Assembly (NCBI GenBank): GCA_016647705.1
Contig: CM028338.1
Span: 19,055,577 to 19,119,576, forward strand
From: Eucommia ulmoides
Taxonomy: Eukaryota; Streptophyta; Magnoliopsida; Garryales; Eucommiaceae
Direction of reading: 5' to 3'
Length of the DNA stretch: 64,000 bases
Numbering within the stretch: the stretch's first letter is position 1; each line of letters starts with the position of its first letter. Shown here piece after piece: positions 24,469 through 35,802 of the stretch. The translations under genes were made by a program, and so were the position numbers. Under the pieces are notes generated by a model. That model ran no database searches. It worked only from the letters and a program-made list of their open reading frames with translations, and had not been told where the DNA came from.

Positions 24469-26649
24469 TATTAATCCTAAGATTTTGATGGACAATTAAA
24501 GGTTGATATTTTTTACGGAATTAATGATTTTATTCAGTGTTTCAGTTTCTTAATTCCAGTGATGAAAATGATTATGAAGATATTGTGGCAATACTAAAGA
24601 TGATGACAAAGATGATGCAAGATTTAGAGTTTGAAGAAATTGAAGAACCTAGAAAAAACAACTAAGGTTAAATTCTAACTCTTAATATCCCAATTAGGAT
24701 TACACACGATACAAAATGATTTTTATAAATATGTGTGTTTTTTATAGGATCTTAATTAGTTAAATTATTTGCTCTTATGTGTAAATTGAAAAAGAATATT
24801 GATAATTAATTAAAATTGAATTTAAGAATTTAGTGGAGCTAATTGAAAAAAGAAATCGGTTAAAGGGGTGAAAACATTGAAGAAAATGGATTAAAAACGA
24901 ATTTAGAAGAGGTTCCCAGCATTGACCAGTCAATAGGTAAGTCGACTGGAGCATAGAAGGTGAAATTGCGGAATCTCTCGGTTGACAGGTAGGTCGACCT
25001 AAGCTTAAATGATGAACTCTCTGAATCGATCAGTCGATAGGGAGGTCGACCTATGACCAAAAGTCAACTCATGAAACTCTCTGAATCATCCGGTCAAGAA
25101 TTTTTGGCTTGGCTACATCCTGAATCGATCGGCTGACAGGTAACCCTTAGTTAGTCGACTTATGGGACTGTTTCAGGATTTTGTGGAATTTCGGATTTTA
25201 TTCTAAAAGTAACCGTTACTAGCCTTTTTTTGTTAGAATCTCCGAGATATCGTAGGAATCTAAAGTGTTTTTAGTTATTTAAATGATATCTAAGTGTTCC
25301 TGTAGATATGGTTCAAGTATTTTTAATGTTTTTCAATTTGATACGTATAATTCTTTCAATCCTATTCAATTATGTTTGAAGAAAAAATTTGAGGGACTTA
25401 ATTAAAAAATTTAAAAGATATTTTTGAGTGAATTATATCATAAATAAATCATTATGATATAGAGGGTCTATTGGTGCAATTAAACGTCACGATTCATGGG
25501 AACTAGCCGTTGAAGGGCTAGTTTTATTCCCTTTTAAAAAGACATGCGCTTTTTCACATTTGAGTGACACGTGTAGAGAATTATTTTGAGTTATTCAACT
25601 TTTGAGCTTTCTAAAAGTTATCATATTGAGTGAATTGTGAGATCTTTCTTGAGATTTGTTCTTGAGAAACATTTGTTGTGGATTATTGCCACTACCGATC
25701 TAGAGTGTCATTGTCATTCTAATCGTTATTATTTCAGTGGATTCCTGGTGAGATTGTTCCAAGTTATTTGTTTATTTTCTATAATTATTATTTACTTGGA
25801 ATTTAATCTTTGAAATTGTTTTTCAATTTTTTATTGAAAAATATTTTTTAAACAATTTCTTGAAGAAATCTGATTGCGTGCTCAATTACGTACTACCCAA
25901 TTTTTTTTGTTTAAAATTAGATTTTGAATATCTCACTTTTCTATCACTAGGTTTGGGATATTAATTGAGTTCTAATTTATCTGGGGTGATAGAAGCTCCG
26001 ATTGAGAAAAATTATTTATCAATTTGTAATTGGTGAGTTGAATGACGGATTGAATACTATTAGGAGTATTTAATCAAAGGGTAGCTGGTTTCAATCTCTT
26101 CCTGTAAAGAGATTGATGTAGTAATTCTTCCTTGATTGAATTGATTTGTGATCAATTTTGTAACGGTTCAATCCTTATAGGGTAAAAGGATATTTGGAGT
26201 GTTTGTGAGATTTCGATTCTTTAGCCTAAGGTACAAAAAGAATTAGGTTATTCTTGAGCCTGTAAAAAGTAGAGGTTATTCCTAAGCCTAGGAAAAGGGA
26301 TTTGTAAAGGTTGATTCTGAGCATGCGAAAAGAATCATTGTGAGGATTTAGTTCTTACCTTTAAAGAAATCTTGAGTTTAGTGGGTGCGACACTCCGTTG
26401 AGCTCAGGGGACTGGATTAGCCAAGAGTAGCTTGGTGAACCAGTGTAAATTTCTAGTGTGCTGCTATTTTTCATTATTTATTTTTGTTGTTTGGTGTGCA
26501 CTTAGTTGATATTATATTTCCGCTGTTATATAAATATAATAATTAATTTAGGATTAAAATTAATTATTTAGATTTTTTGAAGTATTTTTTCTGATAATTT
26601 TTTATCTACCCAATTCACCCCTCCTCTTGGGTAGTTCACTGGGCCAACA
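24469..26649 (+). repeat. 3' LTR of the SIRE-like copia
   Basis: Starts TATTAATCC (from TGTTGATCC by two G-to-A changes) and ends GGGCCAACA. It is collinear with the 5' LTR apart from two short deletions in the GTCGAC repeat zone. Confidence 0.9.
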
Positions 26650-27305
26650 TTGGGGTTAACCGAAAGCCTTGAAATGTAATAACCCGTTATCGAAACCAAA
26701 CCAATCTGGCTTACCACCTTGCATAAACTTGATGTAGTCATTAAGTGTCCATCCAATCAAGAATTTATTGCTTGGGATAACATGGATGGGTGGATTCAAA
26801 GAACCTAGATATTTTTACCCAAATATCTTAGGGTTAACCAAAACCATTGAAATGTAACTACTCGTTACGGGGCAAACTAAGTCAGTTCGATCCAGATCCA
26901 ACAAATTTATATCCCATCACATTATTAGTCATTATCAAACATTAAATACAAAATGACTCATGAAGACTAAATGCAATGAACCTTGGAAACATTAATGGAA
27001 ACTAAGCCGAAATAGTGAAACTAACCGGTACTTGGCCTCTACAACGAATCGGAAGTGTCACTTCATGCCATTAATGCACCCACATACAACCAATGATATT
27101 AAAGATTGTGTAATGATTGTCAATCATTGCTAGAATCTTCCAAAGATTTGGTAATCATTTTCCAATCTTAGAGAATCTTCCACAATCTTTAATTTTTGTC
27201 CAAAGGTGTTCAAGATCAAGACAATAGGACATGACCCCTAGGACAAACAAAACCTAAGGAATGATCTGGTATGGCCTGTGCATGGACCAATGCGCTGGCC
27301 CCCTA

Positions 27306-27320
27306 GCCTATAAATATAGG
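27306..27320 (+). promoter_or_regulatory. LTR TATA box
   Basis: The word ctataaatatagggg in a C/T-rich downstream setting (ctctctctaaacctaggc) is typical of an LTR core promoter. This is inference from pattern and position only. Confidence 0.5.
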
Positions 27321-28150
27321 GGTTGTGTTTTCATTTTTCAAGAGTTGGAACCTAGACATTCTCTCTCTAAACCTAGGCAGTGCTCTCAGATCCTAGGGTT
27401 TCCAGCCATTTTCTTCATTAAACATCTCGTTATTCTGCTAAAATTTAGTCCCAGAGGGAGTTCTTGAGGTTCTTGGAGCAAGATCTCAAGAAGTTGAGAA
27501 TAACCGATCTAGTACAAACTGAGAAGATCAAGAAAGAGAAGAAAGTATTTGTTTAGGGTAAGACCACTTCCCTAAACTAGGTATGTGTTTTGACAATCCT
27601 TTGATCTTGTCTTAAGTTCATATATATTGCTTGTACATAGCACAATCATGTGGTTATCTTGCTTAAATTTTATTTATATAAAATAACCTATAATTAACTA
27701 AAAAACTTTAAATTTATGTTATATAAACCAAACTATATTAAAATTGTTCAAGATCATGTCAAGAACATCCAAGAACATACTAAGAACATGTGAGGCCCAA
27801 ATCATCCGAGAACATGTTAGGATCCAAACAAAACATCTATACACCATGAGTTGTGCTTAGTCTCTACGATTCTTTTATGTTAATCCAATCCATACAACTG
27901 TTAATAATTGGTTTACTTTATGTTAAACGTCAAGATCACAGCTTGGCACTAAGTCTTCAGGCTAGTGGACTGACACCTTATATATATATATGGTATTTTT
28001 TTTAACTAAACAACTTAAAAACAAGCACTAACTTATCTAAAGTAACGAGTTCGGTTGAGGCATTCTTGACAAAAATCAAAGACATTATTATGTACACATC
28101 ATGTTGTGATTTATGTCTTGATTAATAATAAAATCAACTAAAACAAGTTT

Positions 28151-28480
28151 TTAACTTTAAATAAATGAACTATGTGCTGACCTGATCTTTGGTTATTCGC
28201 CATAATATGTAGGCAATCTCATACGAGTTCGGTTACCTTTACTAAATAAAACCATATACTTTTAACCTTAAATAAATGAACTACGTGCTAACCTGATCTT
28301 TGGTTATTCACCAAAGTACGTAGGCAACCTCATACAGGTTTGATCTCTTTAATAAATATAAGCATATAGTTTTAAACTTAAATAAACGAACTACATGATT
28401 ACCTAATCTTTGGTTACTCACCAAAGTACATAGGCAACCTAATAAGGGTTCAATCACATATCGAAATAGTTTATTCTAGT
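28151..28480. repeat. Three 110-bp tandem repeats in the gypsy LTR
   Basis: Units start at 28151, 28261 and 28371, each with taaataaatgaactac, then acctgatctttggttatt, then taggcaacctcata. Confidence 0.85.
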
Positions 28481-28482
28481 TT

Positions 28483-28680
28483 GCATATTGGAACTACATG
28501 TCGACCAGATTCCTTGTGAAAATAAGGATATATAGGAAGCCTTTATGAGGTTCGGTCGTTAAAAAATACAAAAACATTTCATTTTCTTATGTCTTGCATG
28601 TTGGAACTACATGTCGACCTGATTCCCTATGAAAACAAGGATATGTAGGAAACCTTTATAAGGTTTGGTTGTGTATATTT
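28483..28680. repeat. 113-bp repeat pair in the gypsy LTR
   Basis: Two units begin gcatattggaactacatg (28483) and gcatgttggaactacatg (28596). Both contain gatatgtaggaaacctttat-type words. They are related in layout to the preceding 110-bp units (both have a taggMAacct core), so they are likely older members of one array. Confidence 0.75.
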
Positions 28681-29521
28681 CTACATATTATAAATTGTCA
28701 TTGGATTGTTGCTGCCTAGATTACTGTAGTTTACCACTTTCATTATATCAAAATTACAAAATATTCTCATTTTTTATTCATAGTTGCATGATATATTGTT
28801 AAACCTTTACTGCTTTCATTATGTAAAAATTTTATAAAAGGGGAAAAACTTTAAAAAAGGGAATTGTTTTTCTTAAGTAAATCAAAGAAAATTATTTGGG
28901 TATTGTTTAAAAGTGAATATTTGTTTAGACTAAGGTACTATTTACGGACGGGTGTCTTAGTGTGCGTAAAATCTTTCCTGAGCATAACTAACCCTTGAAC
29001 TTAAAGAAAATCTATGGTACATGACCTTTACGAGTCAAAACATGAGTCATTTTAAAATAAAAAATGAATTTCTAAAAATCCGGGTGACCTAGCGCATCAT
29101 TTAACCCTATGCTAGGTGGAGACTCCTTTTAAACATAAAATCCATACCCACTATGTTTTTCAAAACCAACGCCTAGAAAATCTCTTGAAAATCCATTTAA
29201 AAAATGAATGAATTCAAAGAATTTAGAAAGGGAGAATGGAAACTTATTTTCATTTTTTCCTAATTTCTATTTTTTCCACTATCAAAATTCGGGTTGCATC
29301 ACCTAGAAACTCCACAAGGATGAAAAAGGGTCAAGCCTAGTTGGAGTCTAAATTTATATTCACAGTCAAATAAAACTCGAGAAATACGTCTTTGATTTTT
29401 TAAATAAAAGGAATTCCCTTTCAAAATTAATAAATAGTAATAAATATTAATAATAATAATAAATAATAAAATAAATAATGTAAAAAATAAAAATAATATA
29501 TAAATAAATAATAATGATAAT

Positions 29522-32020
29522 TGTTGGCCTAGTGAACTACCCAAGAGGGGGGTGAATTGGATAGTATTAAAAAATTATCAGAATAATAATAACACTTCAA
29601 AAATTCAAACAATTAATTTTATCCTAAAATTAATTATTATCTTTATAGCAGCGGATATATGTTATCAACTAGATGCACACCAAACAACAATATAAGTAAA
29701 TTAAATAAGGCAGCACACCACAATATATCCTGGTTCACCAAGCTACTCTTGACTAATCCAGTCCTCCGAGCTCCACGGAGATTCGCACCTACTAATAACT
29801 AAGATTACTTTAAATAGATAGGAACCAAACCTTTACGTAATGATTCTTTTCTCAAATCTCGATTCCCAATCCCCTTGACTCGGAATGAAGGGAATTTTCA
29901 TTACTAATGGAATCTCCTTCACTATTTGACTCATAATGGAACGAAATGATCTTGTTTTGTTCCTCGGTTCAACTTTTACAAATTCCTTTTCCCAAGCTTA
30001 ATAATAACCTCTTCTTTTTCCTAAGTTCAAGAATAATCTCTACTTTTTACAGGCTCAATAATAATCTAATTCTTTTTGTACCTTAGGCTAAAGAATCAAA
30101 ACCTCACAGAAATGCTCTAACTATCATTTTCCCAGGCAAGAATAGAACTTTTACAAATCACTCACAATGAATTCTATAAAGGAAAAATTATCACCTCAAT
30201 CTCTTTACCGGAAGAGATTGAAACTAAACTACCCCTGATTGGATACTCCTAATAGTACCTAATCCGCACACAAATCACAAATTACAAATTGATAAGTTTT
30301 TTCCACTCAGAGCTTCTACCACCTCAAATCAATTTAAACTCTATTAATATCCTGATAATTACTAGTAATAGAATTAAGTGAGGAAACAAAAATTTGATTA
30401 TAAAAAAAATGTGAGTAGCACAAAATTGAGCACATAATTAGATTATCTCACAAATCATTTTAAAAGAATTTTTATACTTTTAAAGTTCAAAAACGATTTC
30501 TCATACAATCAATTAACCAAGCACGCAATGATAGCAATAGACTCGATTAAGAATATGCTTGGAATACTTTTACCAAGAAAATATAAAAATCTAATTATGA
30601 TAAATATGAATAGCATACAAATAAGTATGTAATCAGATTTTTACCAAAAAATCGTTTTAAAATATTTTTATGCGATTTAAAGTTAAGAAAACGATTTTAT
30701 GAAGATCTTATCAACCAAGCAAATATAGAAAAATAAATATGCAGTAAAGATTAATAGCTTAGAAAGATCTCACCTGGATAACACCGAAGAATTATAGATT
30801 GGAACGCTAGACAGTTCAACTCGGTGACGCTTACACAATCAACGCTTCAACTCAAGAACTCCTCAATAATTGATCTCACAATTTGATCTCTCAAAATAAT
30901 ATCAGTATGATTACTCTTATAAAAGCTTATGAACTAAACAGTTCTTGATATTATCACTTTATTATTTGAAATCCACAGGTCTATATATAGAAAATTGAAA
31001 CAAGCCCTCAAACGGCTAGTTTCCACAAGATAAGTATCTAAAAAGCACCTATACACCCCATATATTGATTTCTTTCATTTTAGGTATATTTGACTTAATT
31101 ATGGATTTCAAAACATTCAAATTAGTTCCTCAAATATTTCTCAAACTCAAATCAATAGGATAGAAAAAATTAAATGTACCAATTTGAGAAATACTTAAAA
31201 TATATATACCATATCAATAGGGATATTTAAATAGGAGTATCATATCTTTAAAATATCCATATCCCTAAAATCTCTCAATCAAGTAAACGAATAACAGCTA
31301 GTATTTAAATCAAAATTCACAAAATCCTCAAAATCCAAAACTGGCCGTCAGTCGACAAACACACATCCATTAGTCGACTGCCCAATTCAGGATGTAGCCC
31401 AAGCCAAGATTCAATCGTCATAAGTCGACTTACCTGTCAACCTATCGATACAGAGAGTTCATCTTTTAAGCATAGGTTGACCTACCTGTCGACTGGGAAA
31501 TTCAGAGACTTCTTCTTTTAAGCACAAGTCGCCTTATCTATCGACTGCCCATGCTGGAACTGTTTTCCTTAATTATTTTCTTTGACATTTTTACCCCTTT
31601 AACCGATTTCTTTTCTCAATTAGCTCCACTAAAATCTTAAAATCAATTTTAATCAATTATCTTTATTTTTTTTTCAATTACACATAAGAGCAAATAATTT
31701 CACTAATTAGGATCCTATCAAAACACACATAAACATAAAATCATTTTCGTGTCATGTGTGATACTAATCAGGATATATTAAAAGTAAAAATAGATTAGAG
31801 TTATTTTCACCTAGATTCTTCGGAATTTTCAATCTCTTAGTATCCATCTCTGCATCTTTCACAATTTCTTATGATGTTATCTTCTCTGCATTGTCTCTAC
31901 ATCCTTTACAATTACTTCATGATGTAGACGGGAACTCTTTAAACTGAAACACTCAATAAACATATTAGTTTCACAAAAAATATCAACATTTAATTGTTAA
32001 TCAAAATCTTAGTATCAACA
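29522..32020 (-). mobile_element. Solo SIRE-like LTR, minus strand
   Basis: This 2499-bp reverse-complement LTR runs from TGTTGGCCTAGTGAACTACCC to agtatcaaca. Both flanks read ATAAT (29517-29521 and 32021-32025), an exact 5-bp target duplication. No internal region is present, so it arose by LTR-LTR recombination. The minus strand has a tatatatag promoter box near 30985. GTCGAC-type motifs occur at about 31345-31545. Confidence 0.92.
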
Positions 32021-33334
32021 ATAATGATAATGATGATGATAATAATAAATAAATAAAAATAAAAATTATTTTTACATACCTTGTTTATACTTGCATACAT
32101 TTACTGCCTTTATTTACTAGTCATTTACATTTACTGTCTTTCAATACTACAATTAAATTATTGTCTTTTAATTCTTGCATTCATTTTTGCATACTCTCTC
32201 CAACGCATGAGCACTCACTTTGCATTGCATATCATATGAAAAACCCAAGCGGTGAACCTCTTAGGGATAAAGAGATTGGTAGTAGGGGCTGGAGTCGGCG
32301 AGGTCATGACATTGATCTAAGCTCCGAAAAACCTTAGGATAGAAGAGGGGTTAGTAGAAGCAAGGCCATGTGGGTTTTTCCCCCAGGATCCGAGTACAAA
32401 ACTTGTCTCGCTCGGACCACCAACCAACGATAGATGTTCCCCTAGGGAGGACGCCGACAATTTGAAGGTCTGGGAACTGAAGCTTTCTAGGATACATTAG
32501 AAGAAAAGTCATAACCACATATAATGAACCTAGGATAGATGAATAACCCAAAACCCTGTTGTACTTAGGACACTATCTTGGAGAGAGATTTTGTTTTTAT
32601 CTTTTGTATAGTTATTTACGTAATTGTTATAATAGGTAGACAGAATAAAACATCTAGGACAAGTAGGAGCGTAATAATTAGTGTAAGAATTCTTGTTCTA
32701 TCCCACACATTGCTAGCTTGCTCAACGTCGAAAAATATTTTCAAAAAATTTGAATTCGAAGCAAGCTGCAGGAGAGAACAAGAATCCTTATTTTACTTAA
32801 CACAATAAACTTTCAAATACAAAACATCAAATCATTAATGCCCATTTCATCCTAATAATGTACTTAAACTCACTCTAAATCATAAATACCCTTGCCTTTA
32901 AATAATGCATGAAAATCCCACCTCGATAAGTAAAAAAAATAATAGCCTTTCCTAAACAAATCTGTCTAAAGTTCATTCAATAAAACAACGTGAAAGAATC
33001 TACTTCGATCGTACAAAATCACGCTAATCTTACGGAGACAGAAAAAATATGTCAGCACACAGTCAAATCAAGACTGTGCGATCCAATAGAAATATACCTT
33101 GGGTCACATTTCCCTAGGAGATACATGTCACATCCTAAGCGTAGTGTCATTTCTCGTAAAGCTTATGCCATAGGAATTATGAACCATGGGGAAGACATTT
33201 AGTTTAGGTTCAAAATGCCTTAAGTAGGTCAAAACCTTTTATGATAGAAAGCTAGTTAAGGTTCACCAGTCAGATTGTCAAATTCACTCTCAGCAAATAT
33301 CATAAAATCAAAGGTGTCTTAGTCCTTTCCTCAA

Positions 33335-33780
33335 GTCCTAGGAATGATAATCCATATTTAGAGGAAAAAAAAGATAGTTCTGTCATTAGGTCCTAGGGAA
33401 AATGATCCATGTTTTGAGGAAAAAATAAAAGACAATTTTGTCATTAGGTCCTAAGCACAATGATCAATTTGTTAAGGAAATGTCACTTCTGCCATTAAGT
33501 CCTAGGAACAATAATCCCTTGTTTGGGGTTGAAAAAGAAGAGACAATTATGTCATTTAAATCCTAAGAGAAATTATTCATGTTTCTGAGGAAGAAAAAGA
33601 CGAATATGTCATCAAGTTCTAGGAGCAACGATCCTTACTTTGAGAAAAAGAGAGAATAATTATGTCATTAAGTTCTAGGAGCCATGATTTATGTCTTAAG
33701 AAAGAAAATGACGATTTTGCCTTAGATTCCTATGAAGAATGATCCATATCTTGAGGATAAAAGTCAATCATGCCATTGTC
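33335..33780. repeat. Eight ~56-bp tandem repeats
   Basis: Units recur at 51-61 bp spacing (near 33335, 33390, 33448, 33499, 33560, 33616, 33672, 33726). The consensus is gtcattaagtcctagga, then caatgatccatg, then a ttgaggaaaaaaga tail. Identity between neighbours is moderate. Confidence 0.85.
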
Positions 33781-34534
33781 CTAAAATGACTATAACTTCT
33801 AAATTTGAGGATAAAATGAAAGTTGCAAGTTATCTGGTCCTACAAAAATCAAGTCCAAGCCAAGGTCTATCCATAACATATCTGAGAATTGTCTGTTAGA
33901 GCTACATCTCCCAAGGATTGCATATATACAACACAGACAAAATCATCTATGTAGACATACTCACACATAGTCAAGAATATAACCATGCATAAAGATATGA
34001 TAATTTGCATCCTTAAAAGTTTATTAGTAGAGGTCTAGGTTTTTAATCACTTAATAAATATAGAAAATCTGCTTTAGGTGACTTTTGCTAAAAGTTATCT
34101 GAGATCCACTTGCAAGATCGTAAAATGGGCTCGATCCCTCCCTTTATCGAAAGTACTCAGAATAATTCCAAAATTTCGACGATGTGAGAAGACATTACCT
34201 CTCTAAAACAAATATTGAGACAGATGAACCTAACCTCGCTATTCCAATAGGAGGACCCATTACCATCACCTAGAAATACCCTTATCATGATAAAATGCAT
34301 GGACAAATTGCGAATCGAGAGACGCCCTTATGAAAATGGATTGCTATTGAAAATCAGAATAGCCTTCCAAAACACGAAGACGTCATTTGTACCACCACCG
34401 TAAGTCGTGACTTGCCTAGTTAGTAAAAGAACCTTAAACCTAAGGAAGACTCAGTTCAAGGAGAAATTTCCAAGATATGGAAGCAGATAGACTACATGAA
34501 CCAATCTATTAATGAGATAAAAAAATTCATATGT

Positions 34535-35243
34535 CTTGCATGTTGGAACTACATGTCGACCTCATTTCCTGTGAAAATAGGGATGTGTAGGAAACCTTTA
34601 TAAGGTTCGGTTGTGTATATTTCTGCATATTATAAACTGTCATTGGGTTGTCGCTGTCTAGATTAGTGTAGTTTACCACTTTAATTATATCAAAATTACA
34701 AAACTATTTTTATTTTTTATTTATAGTTGTATGATAGATAGTTAAACCTTTACTGCTTTCATTATATCAAAATGCATAAAAAGGGAAAAACTTTAAAAAA
34801 GAGAATTATTTTTCTTAAGTACATCAAAGAAAATTACATGGGTATTGTTTAAAAGTGAATATTTATTTAGACCAAGGTATCATTTACGGACGAGTGTCTT
34901 AGGGTGCGTAAAACTTTCCTTGAACATAACCGACCCCTAAACTTAAAGAAAATCTCTGATAGATGACATTTATGAGTAAAAACATAGGCCATTTTAAAAT
35001 AAAAAATGAATTTCTAAAAATTTCAGTGACCTAGCGTACCATTGAACCCTATGTTAGGTGACAACTCCTTTTTAAACATAAAATCCCGACTTAAGAAGTT
35101 TTTCAAAACCGACGCCTAGGAAAACCCTTGAAAAACCATTTAAAAATGAACGAATTTGGAGAACTTAGAAAGGGAGAAATGGAAACTTGTTTTCATCTTT
35201 TTCCCAAATTCTATTTTTTCCGCTATCAAAATCCAGTGTGTCA
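34535..35243 (+). mobile_element. Gypsy-like 3' LTR, 5'-truncated
   Basis: Matches 28590-29298 from gtcttgcatgttggaactac to the LTR end. It ends TGTCA and is followed by TCGAT, which repeats the sequence before the 5' LTR. The first ~2.8 kb of this LTR is missing. Confidence 0.8.
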
Positions 35244-35248
35244 TCGAT

Positions 35249-35802
35249 ATTGTATTAAAATAGAATAGAAATCAAATTAGACATTTGGTAGATATGTACG
35301 GTGTTTATATTGAATATGTCAGTATTTTAGATATTTATTTGTAATTAATGCTATAGCTCAGTTTATTTATTTATTTTTTTGACTTGTTGTAATTTGACAT
35401 TTATTGTCATACATTTAAAGAAAAAAATGAACAATTGTTGGGCAAGGAAATGTTGGCTAAGAAATATGTTTATTTATTGTTATACATTAAAAAATAAAAG
35501 AACAAATGTTGCATGCAAACATGCTTCTCTGTTCTCTTCTCATAAAGTAAGGAAACAATTTCAAGATAATGGTCATTACCGAAAGTGTTTCTCGGTTTTT
35601 GTTCTCATAAATTAAAGGAAACTGTTTCAGAATAATGGTCGTTACTAAACGTGTTTCTCTATTTTTGTTCTCATAAATTAAAAGAAATAATTTCATAAAA
35701 ATGGTTGCTACAAAATGCGTTTCTGTTCTCAGAAGGAAATAAAATTTCCATCCCATCATTTCCCATCTCATTGAGAGTGAAAGAAAAAAATAGAAACACT
35801 AA
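35249..35802. other. Unassigned DNA with a 66-bp triplicate
   Basis: It holds AT-rich DNA and three 66-bp repeats at about 35523-35719. A tcccatctcattgagag tail resembles the complement of the inner right end of the adjacent PIF-like element. No gene is seen. Confidence 0.4.
35523..35719. repeat. Three 66-bp tandem repeats
   Basis: Units begin at about 35523, 35588 and 35654. Each has tttctc, then ttttgttctcataaa, then aataatggtcgttac-type words, with about one change in six. Confidence 0.85.

Larger units (their letters stand above)
14661..26649 (+). mobile_element. SIRE-like Ty1/copia retrotransposon, full-length but dead
   Basis: LTRs of 2250 bp (14661-16910) and 2181 bp (24469-26649) bracket gag, protease, integrase, RT and RNase H in copia order. 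The flanks are TTAGG and TTGGG (one mismatch). The interior has a tRNA-iMet-type primer site and a polypurine tract. Over the first ~165 bp I count about 16 LTR mismatches, so it is an old insertion. It is broken by frameshifts, stops and two later LTR insertions. The SIRE-like call rests on RT/RNase H motifs (YVDDIIFGST, SKKQNSIALSTTEAEYMAA) and a long gag with a CCHC knuckle. No env-like ORF follows pol. Confidence 0.9.
26650..29298 (+). mobile_element. Gypsy-like 5' LTR, part 2
   Basis: Continuation of the LTR after the copia. It holds a promoter-like TATA box (ctataaatatagggg, about 27308), so transcription would start near 27340. It then has AT-rich DNA and tandem repeats at 28151-28670. 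The final ~700 bp matches 34535-35243. The LTR ends at about 29298 (gggttgca). The next bases, acctagaaactccacaagga, occupy the primer-site position. Confidence 0.65.
29299..34534 (+). mobile_element. Gypsy-like element interior, coding lost
   Basis: Apart from the solo LTR at 29522-32020 and the tandem array at 33335-33780, this interior has AT-rich low-complexity DNA and no ORF above about 76 codons. A stretch at about 34450-34530 reads like a degraded coiled-coil gag piece (WKQIDYMNQSINEIKK), but the evidence is thin. Confidence 0.5.
13805..35248 (+). mobile_element. Ty3/gypsy-like long-LTR element (Tat-like) with nested insertions
   Basis: The outermost element of the nest is 13810-35243, starting TGTAGACACTGC and ending TGTCA. 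It is flanked on both sides by TCGAT (13805-13809 and 35244-35248). Its 5' LTR is 13810-14660 plus 26650-29298, about 3.5 kb once the copia is removed. The 3' LTR survives only as 34535-35243. No gag-pol ORF is left in the interior. The call Tat-like is inference from LTR length, LTR style (short words such as ggatatgtaggaaacc and aggttcggt) and internal tandem repeats. No RT is available to prove the lineage. Confidence 0.7.

Noticed and set aside
33335..33780. CRISPR-like array
   Set aside because: The repeats are imperfect and contiguous, without unique spacers, and the genome is a plant nuclear one.
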